Of a stretch of DNA of 52,194 nt, positions 7,153 through 14,244 are shown piece after piece; the first letter of the stretch is position 1, and every line of letters begins with the position of its first letter. The notes under the pieces were generated by a model. The model was not told the DNA's origin. It saw only the letters and a list, made by a program, of their open reading frames with translations, and did not search any database. The position numbers and the translations under genes are program-made. Origin of the DNA: an uncultured bacterium (GTDB lineage Bacteria; Bacillota; Clostridia; Oscillospirales; Oscillospiraceae); contig CASFCS010000017.1 of NCBI GenBank assembly GCA_949293245.1, positions 1 to 52,194 of the forward strand, written 5' to 3'.

Positions 7153-8763
7153 TTACACAATGCCAAAGAAAGAGAGGACCAGCGCGGCCACCAGGGTGCC
7201 GATGATCAGCCAGAGATACTTGCCGCCCTTGGAGAAGTAGCGGTAGGTGCACAGCAGCAGGACAAAGGGGATCAGGCCGGGCATGATGCCGTCCAGCAGC
7301 TCCTGGATGACATAGGTCTTGTCAATGGAGTCGGTGGTGATCTCCAGAGCCACGTTGAGCTTGCAGTAGCTGGAGCCCATGCAGCCCAGCATGAACATGC
7401 CCAGCACGCCGCCGCCGGTCATGAGCTTCTTCATCCAGCCGCCCTTGAGCAGGGCCATAATGGAGCGGCGGCCCATTTTGTAGCCCAGGTCAAAGGAGAA
7501 GATACTGGCAATACAGGCGCCCAGGCGGAGCAGGGGCTCCATCAGCACGCCGGCGATAACAGAGCCGCCCAGGGCGAAGGGCAGGAACACGGTGCGGATG
7601 ACGGGGGCCAGGGTGGTCCACAGGATGCTGTCGCCGAAGCCGGCAAAGGGGCCCATGAGGGAGGACTTCAGGGTGACCACGTCCTCGCCGGTGATCCCCT
7701 CCTCGCCGGCGGCGATCTGCTCCTCCATGGCCAGGGCGGCGCCCATAATGCAGTTGCCCAGGGACATCTCGGAGATGTAGGGGAGGAGGTGGCGCTGGAG
7801 AGCCTCGGAGAGCTCGGCGTCGCTGTCCTTATAGAGCTTGCGCAGCACGGGCATCATGGCATGGCCCACGCCGGTGCCGTACATGGCCTCCAGGCTGTTG
7901 CCGAAGCGGTGGAGCAAAATCACCCGCCAGGCGGTCTTGTGGCAGTCTTTCTTGGTAATGACGCCGTCAAAGGCATTCTGACCCTTGCCGAAGAGCTCAG
8001 CCAGGTTGAGGGGTTCCTCGTTCTCCGTCTTGGGGAAGGCCAGCTGCACATACACAATGGCCATCACCAGGCCGAACATGGTGGCCACCAGCATGGGCAT
8101 GCCGGAGAGCTTCATGACAAAGAAGCCGGCGATAAAGAAGGGGAACAGGTGCTTTCTGCCGATAAAGGTGGCGCACAGCACCAGGCCGAAGCCGGGAAGG
8201 ACGCCGCCCACCACGGACAGGGCGTTCATGATCCAGGCGGGGATGACATCCAGCACCGCGCTGGTGCCGGTGCTCACGCCCCAGAGAATGGCGGTAACGA
8301 TGGGAACCCGGATGAGGAACTGGATGGCCCAGGGGCCGATGGTGTTGCAGATGGTGATGCCGCGGAAGTTGAGCTTCTCGGCATAGATCAGAGCCTTGCG
8401 GTTCCAGATGCCGTTGATCATGCGGCGCAGGTTGTCCATAAAGGTGCCCAGGATGCCGAAGGGCACCGCCAGGAGCACGGCGGTCTCAGGATCCAGGCCG
8501 CTGGTGAGGGCCACGGGGATGGCGATACAGGCGGCCAGGGAGTCGTCGGCGGGCATGTTGGCGCCCACGGCGGCCACCGAGATGTACATGATGTTGATGC
8601 TGGCGCCCAGGATGGTACCGGTCACCACATCACCGTAGAACAGGCCGAAAATCACACCGATAAAGGTGGGGTTCATCAGAGCACGGCCCAGGTTGCCCAG
8701 GTCCAGGTTGCACAGCCAGTAGTAGACGGCAACCAGAATGCAAATGCCAAGTGTCAGTTGCAT
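7153..8763 (-). CDS. PTS EIIC-EIID fusion, mannose family membrane permease
   Basis: Integral membrane part of the sugar transporter, 536 aa. Residues 1-245 are a complete EIIC domain (hydrophobic, with GLFYGDVVTGTILGA and ANMPADDSLA), and residues about 270-536 a complete EIID domain (KTAWRVILLHRFGNSLEAMYGTG, then LKSSLMGPFAGFGDSI). The join, about residues 246-270, is a charged linker. In the well-known Man, Lev, Sor and Aga systems EIIC and EIID are separate proteins, so the single chain is unusual. The reading frame is unbroken with no stop or restart site at the join. It follows EIIB by 79 bases. Confidence 0.94.
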   Translation of the reverse strand: MQLTLGICILVAVYYWLCNLDLGNLGRALMNPTFIGVIFGLFYGDVVTGTILGASINIMYISVAAVGANMPADDSLAACIAIPVALTSGLDPETAVLLAVPFGILGTFMDNLRRMINGIWNRKALIYAEKLNFRGITICNTIGPWAIQFLIRVPIVTAILWGVSTGTSAVLDVIPAWIMNALSVVGGVLPGFGLVLCATFIGRKHLFPFFIAGFFVMKLSGMPMLVATMFGLVMAIVYVQLAFPKTENEEPLNLAELFGKGQNAFDGVITKKDCHKTAWRVILLHRFGNSLEAMYGTGVGHAMMPVLRKLYKDSDAELSEALQRHLLPYISEMSLGNCIMGAALAMEEQIAAGEEGITGEDVVTLKSSLMGPFAGFGDSILWTTLAPVIRTVFLPFALGGSVIAGVLMEPLLRLGACIASIFSFDLGYKMGRRSIMALLKGGWMKKLMTGGGVLGMFMLGCMGSSYCKLNVALEITTDSIDKTYVIQELLDGIMPGLIPFVLLLCTYRYFSKGGKYLWLIIGTLVAALVLSFFGIV

Positions 8764-8842
8764 GATACATTCTCCCTCTTAACGTATTTTCAGTCTATAC
8801 ACACACAGCAAGCAGATAACGGGAAGGAGCGGGCGGGAATCT

Positions 8843-9334
8843 TTAGCCGCGCATCTTACGCACCACGGCATCCAGCTCCACCAGCCGGTCCTCCGGCGTG
8901 GGGTGGAAATAGACGTTGACGCCATGGGCCTTGAGATCGATGAGGGCGTCCAGCTCCCCGTCGCTGAGGTGGACGGTGTTGTTGGCGTTTTTCCGGCCGG
9001 GGGCCTTGGGCACCTGGCCGATGTTGATAGACTTGTAATCCATCCCGGCGTCGAAGCAGCGCTTGGCGGTGTCCACGTTCTGGAAGAGCAAAATGGTGTT
9101 GCCCTCGCCGAAGCCGTCCTCCTTCCAGTGCTGCAGGCCCTGCTCCTCGTTGTAGACCACCACCTTGACACCCTGGGGGGCGGCCATGTACAGCAGCTCG
9201 GTCAGAAACTCGTCCGCGGCGGTCTTGTTATCCACCACAATGATCTGGTGGGCCTCCAGTACCTTACTCCAGCGGGTGGCTACTTGTCCGTGGACCAGAC
9301 GGGCGTCTACACGAGTCATAACAATGTTGCTCAT
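8843..9334 (-). CDS. PTS EIIB component, mannose/fructose/sorbose family
   Basis: Cytosolic or membrane-associated EIIB that phosphorylates the incoming sugar. The start MSNIVMTRVDARL at 9334 has AAGGAGG 8 bases upstream. The 163-aa protein carries the active His15 in RLVHGQVATRW and the IIB pattern with IIVVDNKTAADEF and LFQNVDTAKRCFDAG. It is the first gene of the minus-strand transporter operon and is divergent from the SDR operon at 9643, with which it shares the control region. Confidence 0.94.
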   Translation of the reverse strand: MSNIVMTRVDARLVHGQVATRWSKVLEAHQIIVVDNKTAADEFLTELLYMAAPQGVKVVVYNEEQGLQHWKEDGFGEGNTILLFQNVDTAKRCFDAGMDYKSINIGQVPKAPGRKNANNTVHLSDGELDALIDLKAHGVNVYFHPTPEDRLVELDAVVRKMRG

Positions 9335-9642
9335 AGCTGTATCCTCCTTCCGGGTACGGAAGTTCCCCCCTTTCTCCCAAAACGGACAATATAATGTCAA
9401 TTTTTGCTGAAAATTTAGATGTAATTAAGAGACAATCCGTTGTTTTGCCTTATCAACTTGAATATACAATAAACTATCATATTTGTTTTGTCAATATCTT
9501 TGAGAAAATTTTGATATATTTTTATATTGACAAAAGATACAAATAAGATACAATATAAACAACACACACAGCGGACAATATAGGGGGAGATGAGACAAGG
9601 ACATAGCTGCAGCCACGAGAAGAAAGAAAGGAGGCCGGGCCT
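9335..9642. promoter_or_regulatory. AT-rich divergent control region of the PTS island
   Basis: A 308-base gene-free stretch, much richer in A+T than its flanks. Minus-strand promoter: TTGACA (9494-9489), 17 bases, TATTGT (9471-9466). Plus-strand promoter: TTGACA (9527-9532), 16 bases, TACAAT (9549-9554). Both -35 boxes are embedded in a perfect 12-base inverted repeat: TTTTGTCAATAT (9486-9497) and ATATTGACAAAA (9524-9535). AAAATTTT lies close to the centre. AAGATACAA occurs twice, 11 bases apart (9535-9543 and 9545-9553 or nearly so), across the plus -35/-10 spacer. I see no catabolite-responsive element and no gene here. Confidence 0.75.
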
Positions 9643-10416
9643 GTGAATTTGGGCCATCAGGGAAAAGTTGTTATTATTACAGGGGGTTCCAAGGGAATTG
9701 GCGCAGGAATCTGCGAAGTATTTGCCAAAGAAGGGGCGAACCTGGTCATCAATTATCACAGCGACCCCGTAGGCGCTCAGGCGCTGATTGACCGTCTGCA
9801 AAAGGAGTATGGGTGCAAGTCGGTAGCGGTAAAGGGGGACGTTGGAAAAGAGGATGATGTAAAAGCTATCTTTGACGCGGCAATTGGAGCCTTCGGAAAA
9901 GTAGATGTGCTGGTAAACAATGCCGGCCGCGGGTATACCATTGATTTCCGGGAAATCACCCTGGAACAGTGGAATCAGGGGCTGAATGATAACCTGACAG
10001 GGCAGTTTCTCATGTCCCGGGAGTTTGCCCGCCGGGTGATCCCCACCGGGAAGCCGGGATGGATTGTAAATATTTTGTCCAAGGCATCCATGACGTCCAC
10101 CACCCAGGGCCGGGTGTGCTATGTGGCCAACAAGGCCGGAGAGGTGGGCCTCACCCACGCCATGGCGGTGGATCTCACCCAGTACGGCATCCACGTCAAC
10201 GGCGTAATGCCCGGCTTCGTCATGGCTAACACCCTGCTCAAGCAGCACAAGGAGGACCCGGCGGAGTTCCAGCGGCGGGTCAACCGGGTGCCCCTGAAGC
10301 GAGTGGGAGAGCCCTGGGAGATCGGCACCATGGTGGCCTTTCTGGCCAGCGACCAGTGCCAGCTGGCGGTGGGCACCGTAGTGGATATGACCGGCGGCCT
10401 GCTGCTGGGGTTCTGA
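9643..10416 (+). CDS. Short-chain dehydrogenase/reductase (SDR), copy 2 of the PTS island
   Basis: NAD(P)-dependent oxidoreductase of 257 aa, first gene of the plus-strand arm. It starts at GTG 9643, with AAGGAGG (9628-9634) 8 bases upstream. Motifs: TGGSKGIGAG, VNNAGRG, catalytic Ser in VNILSK, YVANK, and the MPGFVMANT loop. VNNAGRG, VNILSK and the 14-residue Ser-Tyr distance are shared with SDR copy 1. The first third of the gene uses more A/T-ending codons than the rest, which may mark the edge of the AT-rich control region. Substrate unknown. Confidence 0.9.
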   Translation: MNLGHQGKVVIITGGSKGIGAGICEVFAKEGANLVINYHSDPVGAQALIDRLQKEYGCKSVAVKGDVGKEDDVKAIFDAAIGAFGKVDVLVNNAGRGYTIDFREITLEQWNQGLNDNLTGQFLMSREFARRVIPTGKPGWIVNILSKASMTSTTQGRVCYVANKAGEVGLTHAMAVDLTQYGIHVNGVMPGFVMANTLLKQHKEDPAEFQRRVNRVPLKRVGEPWEIGTMVAFLASDQCQLAVGTVVDMTGGLLLGF

Positions 10417-10419
10417 GCG

Positions 10420-11283
10420 GTGGGCCCCTATACCCTGCTGTGCTCCGACCTGGACGGCACCCTGCTGGATGATGCCCGGCGCATCTCGCCCTACAGCCGG
10501 GAGATCATTGCCAGGGCCCGGCGGGAGGGGGCGGTCTTTTGCCTCACCTCCGGGCGGCCGCCGGCCATGATGGGGGCCTATCAGAATTTTCTGGGACTGG
10601 ATGGTCCCCTGGTGGCCAACAACGGGGCCATCGTGCGCCATCCCTCTACCGGCCAGATTCTGCTCCATTGCCCCCTTCCTCTTGAGCCTGGAGCCGGATT
10701 TCTGGACTTTTGCCGCCAGCAGGGGCTGGACTGGGCCATTTTTGACGCGGACAGCGTCTATCTGGAGGAAAGCCCCGCCCGTGCCGCCCGCTATGAAGAG
10801 TACAACGCCCTGGCCGCGGAGCTGGGGGCAGCGCCTGTGAAGGTGTGCCGCATCGCAGGCAGAGAGGCGGCAATGCGGGCGCTGGAGGGAGGGGGCCTGC
10901 GGGTATCCGTGCTGTTTCATGAGCCCCGGCAGGCCCAGCTGCTGGAGGACTACTTTGCCCGGGAAGGGGGCTTGCAGCTCATCCACTCCACCCCTGAGTC
11001 CTTTGACGTGCTGGCCCCCGGCGTGGACAAATGGCAGGGGATTCTGGCGGTGTGCCGCTACTACGGCATCTCGCCCCAACATGTGTGCGTCTTTGGCAAT
11101 GACCTCAACGACGTGGAGATGATCCGCCGGGCCCCGGGCGCCTTCGTGGTATCCAATGCGGAGAAGCCCCTGCTGGCGCTGGGGCGGCAGCAAATTCAGA
11201 GCAACCAGGAGGACGGCGTGGCCAAGGCCATTGCCCGCTATGTGCTGGGCAATATCCTGCCCCTTTCTGATCTGCGAGTATAA
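10420..11283 (+). CDS. HAD-superfamily (Cof-type) phosphatase
   Basis: Probable sugar-phosphate phosphatase acting in the cytosol. The 287-aa protein has motif I DLDGTLLDD, motif II Thr/Ser in LTSGRP, a large alpha/beta cap between, and motif IV FGNDLNDVEMI, which is the Cof/YidA (type IIB cap) arrangement. It starts at GTG 10420, three bases after the SDR stop codon and with only a weak purine run, so translation is probably coupled to the SDR. In the island it could dephosphorylate a pathway intermediate or relieve sugar-phosphate stress. Confidence 0.85.
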   Translation: MGPYTLLCSDLDGTLLDDARRISPYSREIIARARREGAVFCLTSGRPPAMMGAYQNFLGLDGPLVANNGAIVRHPSTGQILLHCPLPLEPGAGFLDFCRQQGLDWAIFDADSVYLEESPARAARYEEYNALAAELGAAPVKVCRIAGREAAMRALEGGGLRVSVLFHEPRQAQLLEDYFAREGGLQLIHSTPESFDVLAPGVDKWQGILAVCRYYGISPQHVCVFGNDLNDVEMIRRAPGAFVVSNAEKPLLALGRQQIQSNQEDGVAKAIARYVLGNILPLSDLRV

Positions 11284-11299
11284 ATGAAGGAGGATCCGT

Positions 11300-12472
11300 A
11301 TGAATAATTTCCAGTTCTACAGCCCTACCCGGTTTATTTTTGGCCGGGGAGAGGAGAACAATGTGGGGCAGTACGTCCTGCAGCACGGGGGGAAAAAGGT
11401 CCTGGTGCTTCACTACGGCACCGGCATGGACTTTGAGAACACCCTGATGGACCGGGTGTTTGCCTCCTTGCGCCAGGCCGGCGTGGAGTGGGTGGACTTC
11501 ACCGGCATCAAGCCCAACCCCACCGCCCAGCGGGCGGAGGAGGGCGCCGAGATTGTCCGCCGGGAGGGCATTGACTTCCTGCTCCCAGTGGGGGGCGGCA
11601 GCGTCATCGACACCGCCAAGTACATCGCCGTGGCCGCCCTGTACCAGGGGGACGTGTGGGAGGACTTTTACCTGAAAAAGACCCCCGTGCCCGCCGCCCT
11701 GCCGGTGGGCGCCATCAACACCCTGCCCGGCACCGGCAGTGAGGGCTCCATGAGCAGCGTGGTCACCAAGGGCGTTTTGAAGCGCTCCCTCAACGACGAC
11801 AAGATCCGCCCGGTGTTCGCCCTGATGAACCCGGAGCTCTCCTTTACCCTGCCCCCCTTCCAGACCGCCAGCGGCGCAGTGGACATTATGGCCCACGTCC
11901 ACGAGCGCTATTTCACCCGGGGGGAGGACAACTATCTCACGGACAACCTGGGGGAGGCGGTGTTCCGCACGGTCATCAAGTACCTGCCCATCGCCCTGAA
12001 GGAACCTGACAACTACAACGCCAGAGCCCAGCTTCTGTGGGCCAGCGTCCTGGCCCACAACGACAGCTGCGGCGTGGGCCGGGTGGTGGACGGGGTGGTC
12101 CACGGCATCCAGTCCGAGATCGGCGGCATGTACGATTCGGCCCACGGCGCCGGCGTGGCCTGCATCACCCCCGCCTGGATGAAGTACGTCTACAAGGAGG
12201 ATCCCCGGCGGTTCGTCCGCTATTTCAACCAGGTCTGGGGCCTGGAGGCCGATCCCTATGACCCGGAGAGCATGATTCTGGCGGGCATCCAGCGGCAGAA
12301 GGATTTCTACCGCTCCGTGGGCATCCCCGTCCACTACAGCGAGCTGGGGGTAAAAAAGGAGGACATCCCAACCCTGGCCTCCACCGTCCGCCGGGGTCCC
12401 GACGGCCTGGCGGGCAATTTCAAAAAGCTCTCTACCGAGGATATTATTAATATTTACGCTTTGTGCGAGTGA
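11300..12472 (+). CDS. Iron-containing alcohol dehydrogenase (butanol dehydrogenase-like)
   Basis: NAD(P)H-dependent interconversion of aldehyde and alcohol with a bound divalent metal. AAGGAGG precedes the start. The 390-aa protein opens MNNFQFYSPTRFIFGRGE, typical of the BdhA/YqhD branch, with GGGSVIDTAKYIA for cofactor binding and metal ligands in GAVDIMAHVHERYF and in VVHGIQSEIGG...DSAHGAGVA. Position after the SDR and HAD genes and before an aldolase suggests that it reduces the aldehyde released by the aldolase and so re-oxidises NAD(P)H. That role is inferred. Confidence 0.9.
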   Translation: MNNFQFYSPTRFIFGRGEENNVGQYVLQHGGKKVLVLHYGTGMDFENTLMDRVFASLRQAGVEWVDFTGIKPNPTAQRAEEGAEIVRREGIDFLLPVGGGSVIDTAKYIAVAALYQGDVWEDFYLKKTPVPAALPVGAINTLPGTGSEGSMSSVVTKGVLKRSLNDDKIRPVFALMNPELSFTLPPFQTASGAVDIMAHVHERYFTRGEDNYLTDNLGEAVFRTVIKYLPIALKEPDNYNARAQLLWASVLAHNDSCGVGRVVDGVVHGIQSEIGGMYDSAHGAGVACITPAWMKYVYKEDPRRFVRYFNQVWGLEADPYDPESMILAGIQRQKDFYRSVGIPVHYSELGVKKEDIPTLASTVRRGPDGLAGNFKKLSTEDIINIYALCE

Positions 12473-12518
12473 AGATTTGCATTTATTATCCAAATCATGT
12501 ATAATAGGAGGTAAAGTT

Positions 12519-13373
12519 ATGCCACTGGTCACTTTGAAGGAGATTCTCGCCCCCGCCAAGGAGCAAAATTACGCCGTTGCCGCCTTCGACACCATGGACT
12601 TCACCCTGACGGAGGGTATTATCCAGGCGGCGGAGCAGACGGGGAAGCCCGTGATTTTGATGCTGCCCGGGTTTATCTTTGACCGGCCGGACGCCCAGTC
12701 CATGCTGGACTTCAACCTGGACCGCATTGCCAAGTCCCCGGTGCCCATCTGCTACCACCTGGACCACGGCAAGGCCGACGAGTGCATCAAGGCCATCCAC
12801 GCCGGGTGTTCCTCGGTGATGTACGACGGCTCCAGCCTGCCCATGGAGGAGAACATCGCCATCACCAAGGAGATCGTGAAGGTGGCCCACACCTGCGGCG
12901 TCAGCGTGGAGGCGGAGATCGGCCATGTGGCAGCCCCGGAGGGCAGCGTGGAGGGCAGCGTGGCGGACGAGTCCAAGTTCACCAAGCCCGAGGACGCGGC
13001 TTATTTTGTGGAGCAGACCGGGGTGGACGCCCTGGCCATCGCCTTCGGCACGGTCCACGGGGTGTACCGCGGCACCCCTCACCTGGATCTGGAGCGGCTG
13101 CAGGCCATTAAGAAGCTGGTGGACGTGCCCCTGGTGATGCACGGGGGCAGCGGTCTGCCGGAGCAGGATTTCCGCAATGCGGTGAAGTACGGCATCAATA
13201 AGATCAATTTCTTTACCGGTATGTCCCTGGCCACCATCGCGGCCATGCGCAAGCTGATCGAGGAGACCGACGGGCGGGTGCGCTACATCAAGCTCTATGA
13301 CACCGCCCTTCAGACTGTGATCGCCTGCGCCAAGGAGCAGATGGAGATCTTCGGGACAAAGTCTGTTTACTGA
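12519..13373 (+). CDS. Class II (zinc) ketose-bisphosphate aldolase family, copy 2
   Basis: Aldolase of 284 aa in the FbaA/GatY/KbaY fold. The start MPLVTLKEIL at 12519 has AGGAGG (12506-12511) 7 bases upstream. Motifs: YHLDHGKADE with catalytic Asp and zinc His, SVMYDGSSLP, EAEIGHV, GTVHGVY and MHGGSGLPE with the other zinc His. It differs widely from copy 1 at 6242 (for example an insert around EGSVEGSVADESKF near residue 145), so the two may cut different ketose phosphates or work in alternative branches. Fourth gene of the plus arm. Confidence 0.9.
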   Translation: MPLVTLKEILAPAKEQNYAVAAFDTMDFTLTEGIIQAAEQTGKPVILMLPGFIFDRPDAQSMLDFNLDRIAKSPVPICYHLDHGKADECIKAIHAGCSSVMYDGSSLPMEENIAITKEIVKVAHTCGVSVEAEIGHVAAPEGSVEGSVADESKFTKPEDAAYFVEQTGVDALAIAFGTVHGVYRGTPHLDLERLQAIKKLVDVPLVMHGGSGLPEQDFRNAVKYGINKINFFTGMSLATIAAMRKLIEETDGRVRYIKLYDTALQTVIACAKEQMEIFGTKSVY

Positions 13374-13412
13374 GCAAGCGCCATCCCACTGACTGCAAAG
13401 GGGGATATTGTC

Positions 13413-14141
13413 TTGGAAAAGACGGTGTCAACAGGCCTGAGGTATACCCAGGTGGTCTCCGCCATTGAGGAGGAGATCAAGACAGGAGTGCTCCAGTACG
13501 GCGAGCGCCTGAAAAATGAAAAGTGGCTGTGTGAGACCTACGGGGTCAGCCGCACCACCCTGCGCAAGGCCATCGATGAGCTGATCGCCGCAGGACTGGT
13601 GGAGCGGCGGTCCAACAAGGGGGTCTATGTGACCTACTCCAAGTTTGACAGCAACTTTGACCGGCCTATCAGCATCTTTCAGGAGCTGCTGCGGGCAGGT
13701 ATCCGCCCTTCCTCCAAGATTCTCTCCTTTGCCCGCATCAAAGCCACCGGAGAGGTGAGCCAGAGTCTCCGCTGTCCGGAGGGGGAGCCCCTTCTGCACA
13801 TCCATCGGGTGCGCTACGCCGACGAGCGCCCCTTCAACATCAACGACATCTATTTGGTGGAGCGGATGTTTCCCCAGTTCAACCCCTGGCTTCTCACCAA
13901 CCGGTCTCTCCACGAGATCATAAAGTCGGAGTATAAGCTGGAAATCGTCAAGTCCATTCAGCGGGTCAACGCCGTGGCGGCCACCCGGCACCAAGCCGAG
14001 TATCTGGAGGTGCCCCTGCGCACCCCTTTGCTCACCACGGTGAGTACTGTGGTTGCGGGGGACGGGGAAGTGGTGGAGTACCAGCAGTCCTGGATCAACA
14101 CCAGTGTGGTGCCCTACTCCTACAAGTACACATGGCAGTAA
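13413..14141 (+). CDS. GntR-family transcriptional regulator with UTRA effector domain, copy 2
   Basis: The 242-aa regulator starts at TTG 13413 behind AAAGGGGG. The N-terminal winged helix (about residues 10-75, with NEKWLCETYGVSRTTLRKAI) is followed by a UTRA domain including EGEPLLHIHRVRYADERPFN. It is the last gene of the plus arm and is followed at once by a terminator. Together with the regulator at 4169 it frames the island. Either could bind the symmetrical repeat at 9486-9535; which does is not shown by the sequence. Confidence 0.9.
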   Translation: MEKTVSTGLRYTQVVSAIEEEIKTGVLQYGERLKNEKWLCETYGVSRTTLRKAIDELIAAGLVERRSNKGVYVTYSKFDSNFDRPISIFQELLRAGIRPSSKILSFARIKATGEVSQSLRCPEGEPLLHIHRVRYADERPFNINDIYLVERMFPQFNPWLLTNRSLHEIIKSEYKLEIVKSIQRVNAVAATRHQAEYLEVPLRTPLLTTVSTVVAGDGEVVEYQQSWINTSVVPYSYKYTWQ

Positions 14142-14199
14142 AAAACGCCCCGGAGGCGCGTGAACCGGACCGGTTCACAGCGTGCCTCCGGGGCGTTTT
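14142..14199. terminator. Bidirectional terminator after the second gntR
   Basis: Outer arms of 16 bases (AAAACGCCCCGGAGGC at 14142-14157 and its complement at 14184-14199) enclose a second hairpin TGAACCGG/CCGGTTCA. The A/T ends provide T-runs in both directions. It separates convergent transcription units. Confidence 0.85.
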
Positions 14200-14203
14200 C
14201 CGC

Positions 14204-14234
14204 AAAAAACCGCGCCCCGGGAAACCGGGGCGCG
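14204..14234 (-). terminator. Intrinsic terminator of the glycosyltransferase operon
   Basis: CGCGCCCCGG (14211-14220), loop GAAA, CCGGGGCGCG (14225-14234). Read on the minus strand it is followed by GTTTTTT. It lies 11 bases after the glycosyltransferase stop codon. Confidence 0.88.
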
Positions 14235-14244
14235 GGAATGGGCT

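Noticed and set aside
9415-11193. 592-codon open frame on the minus strand
   Set aside because: It lies antisense to the SDR and HAD genes, whose motifs are clear, and its product is a His/Gly/Gln-rich mirror sequence with no family motif and an AT-rich tail through the promoter region.
12477-12505. TTGCAT - 17 - TATAAT, a perfect-looking internal promoter before aldolase copy 2
   Set aside because: Transcription would begin at about 12512, after the AGGAGG at 12506-12511, so the ribosome binding site would be lost. Probably fortuitous AT-rich sequence.
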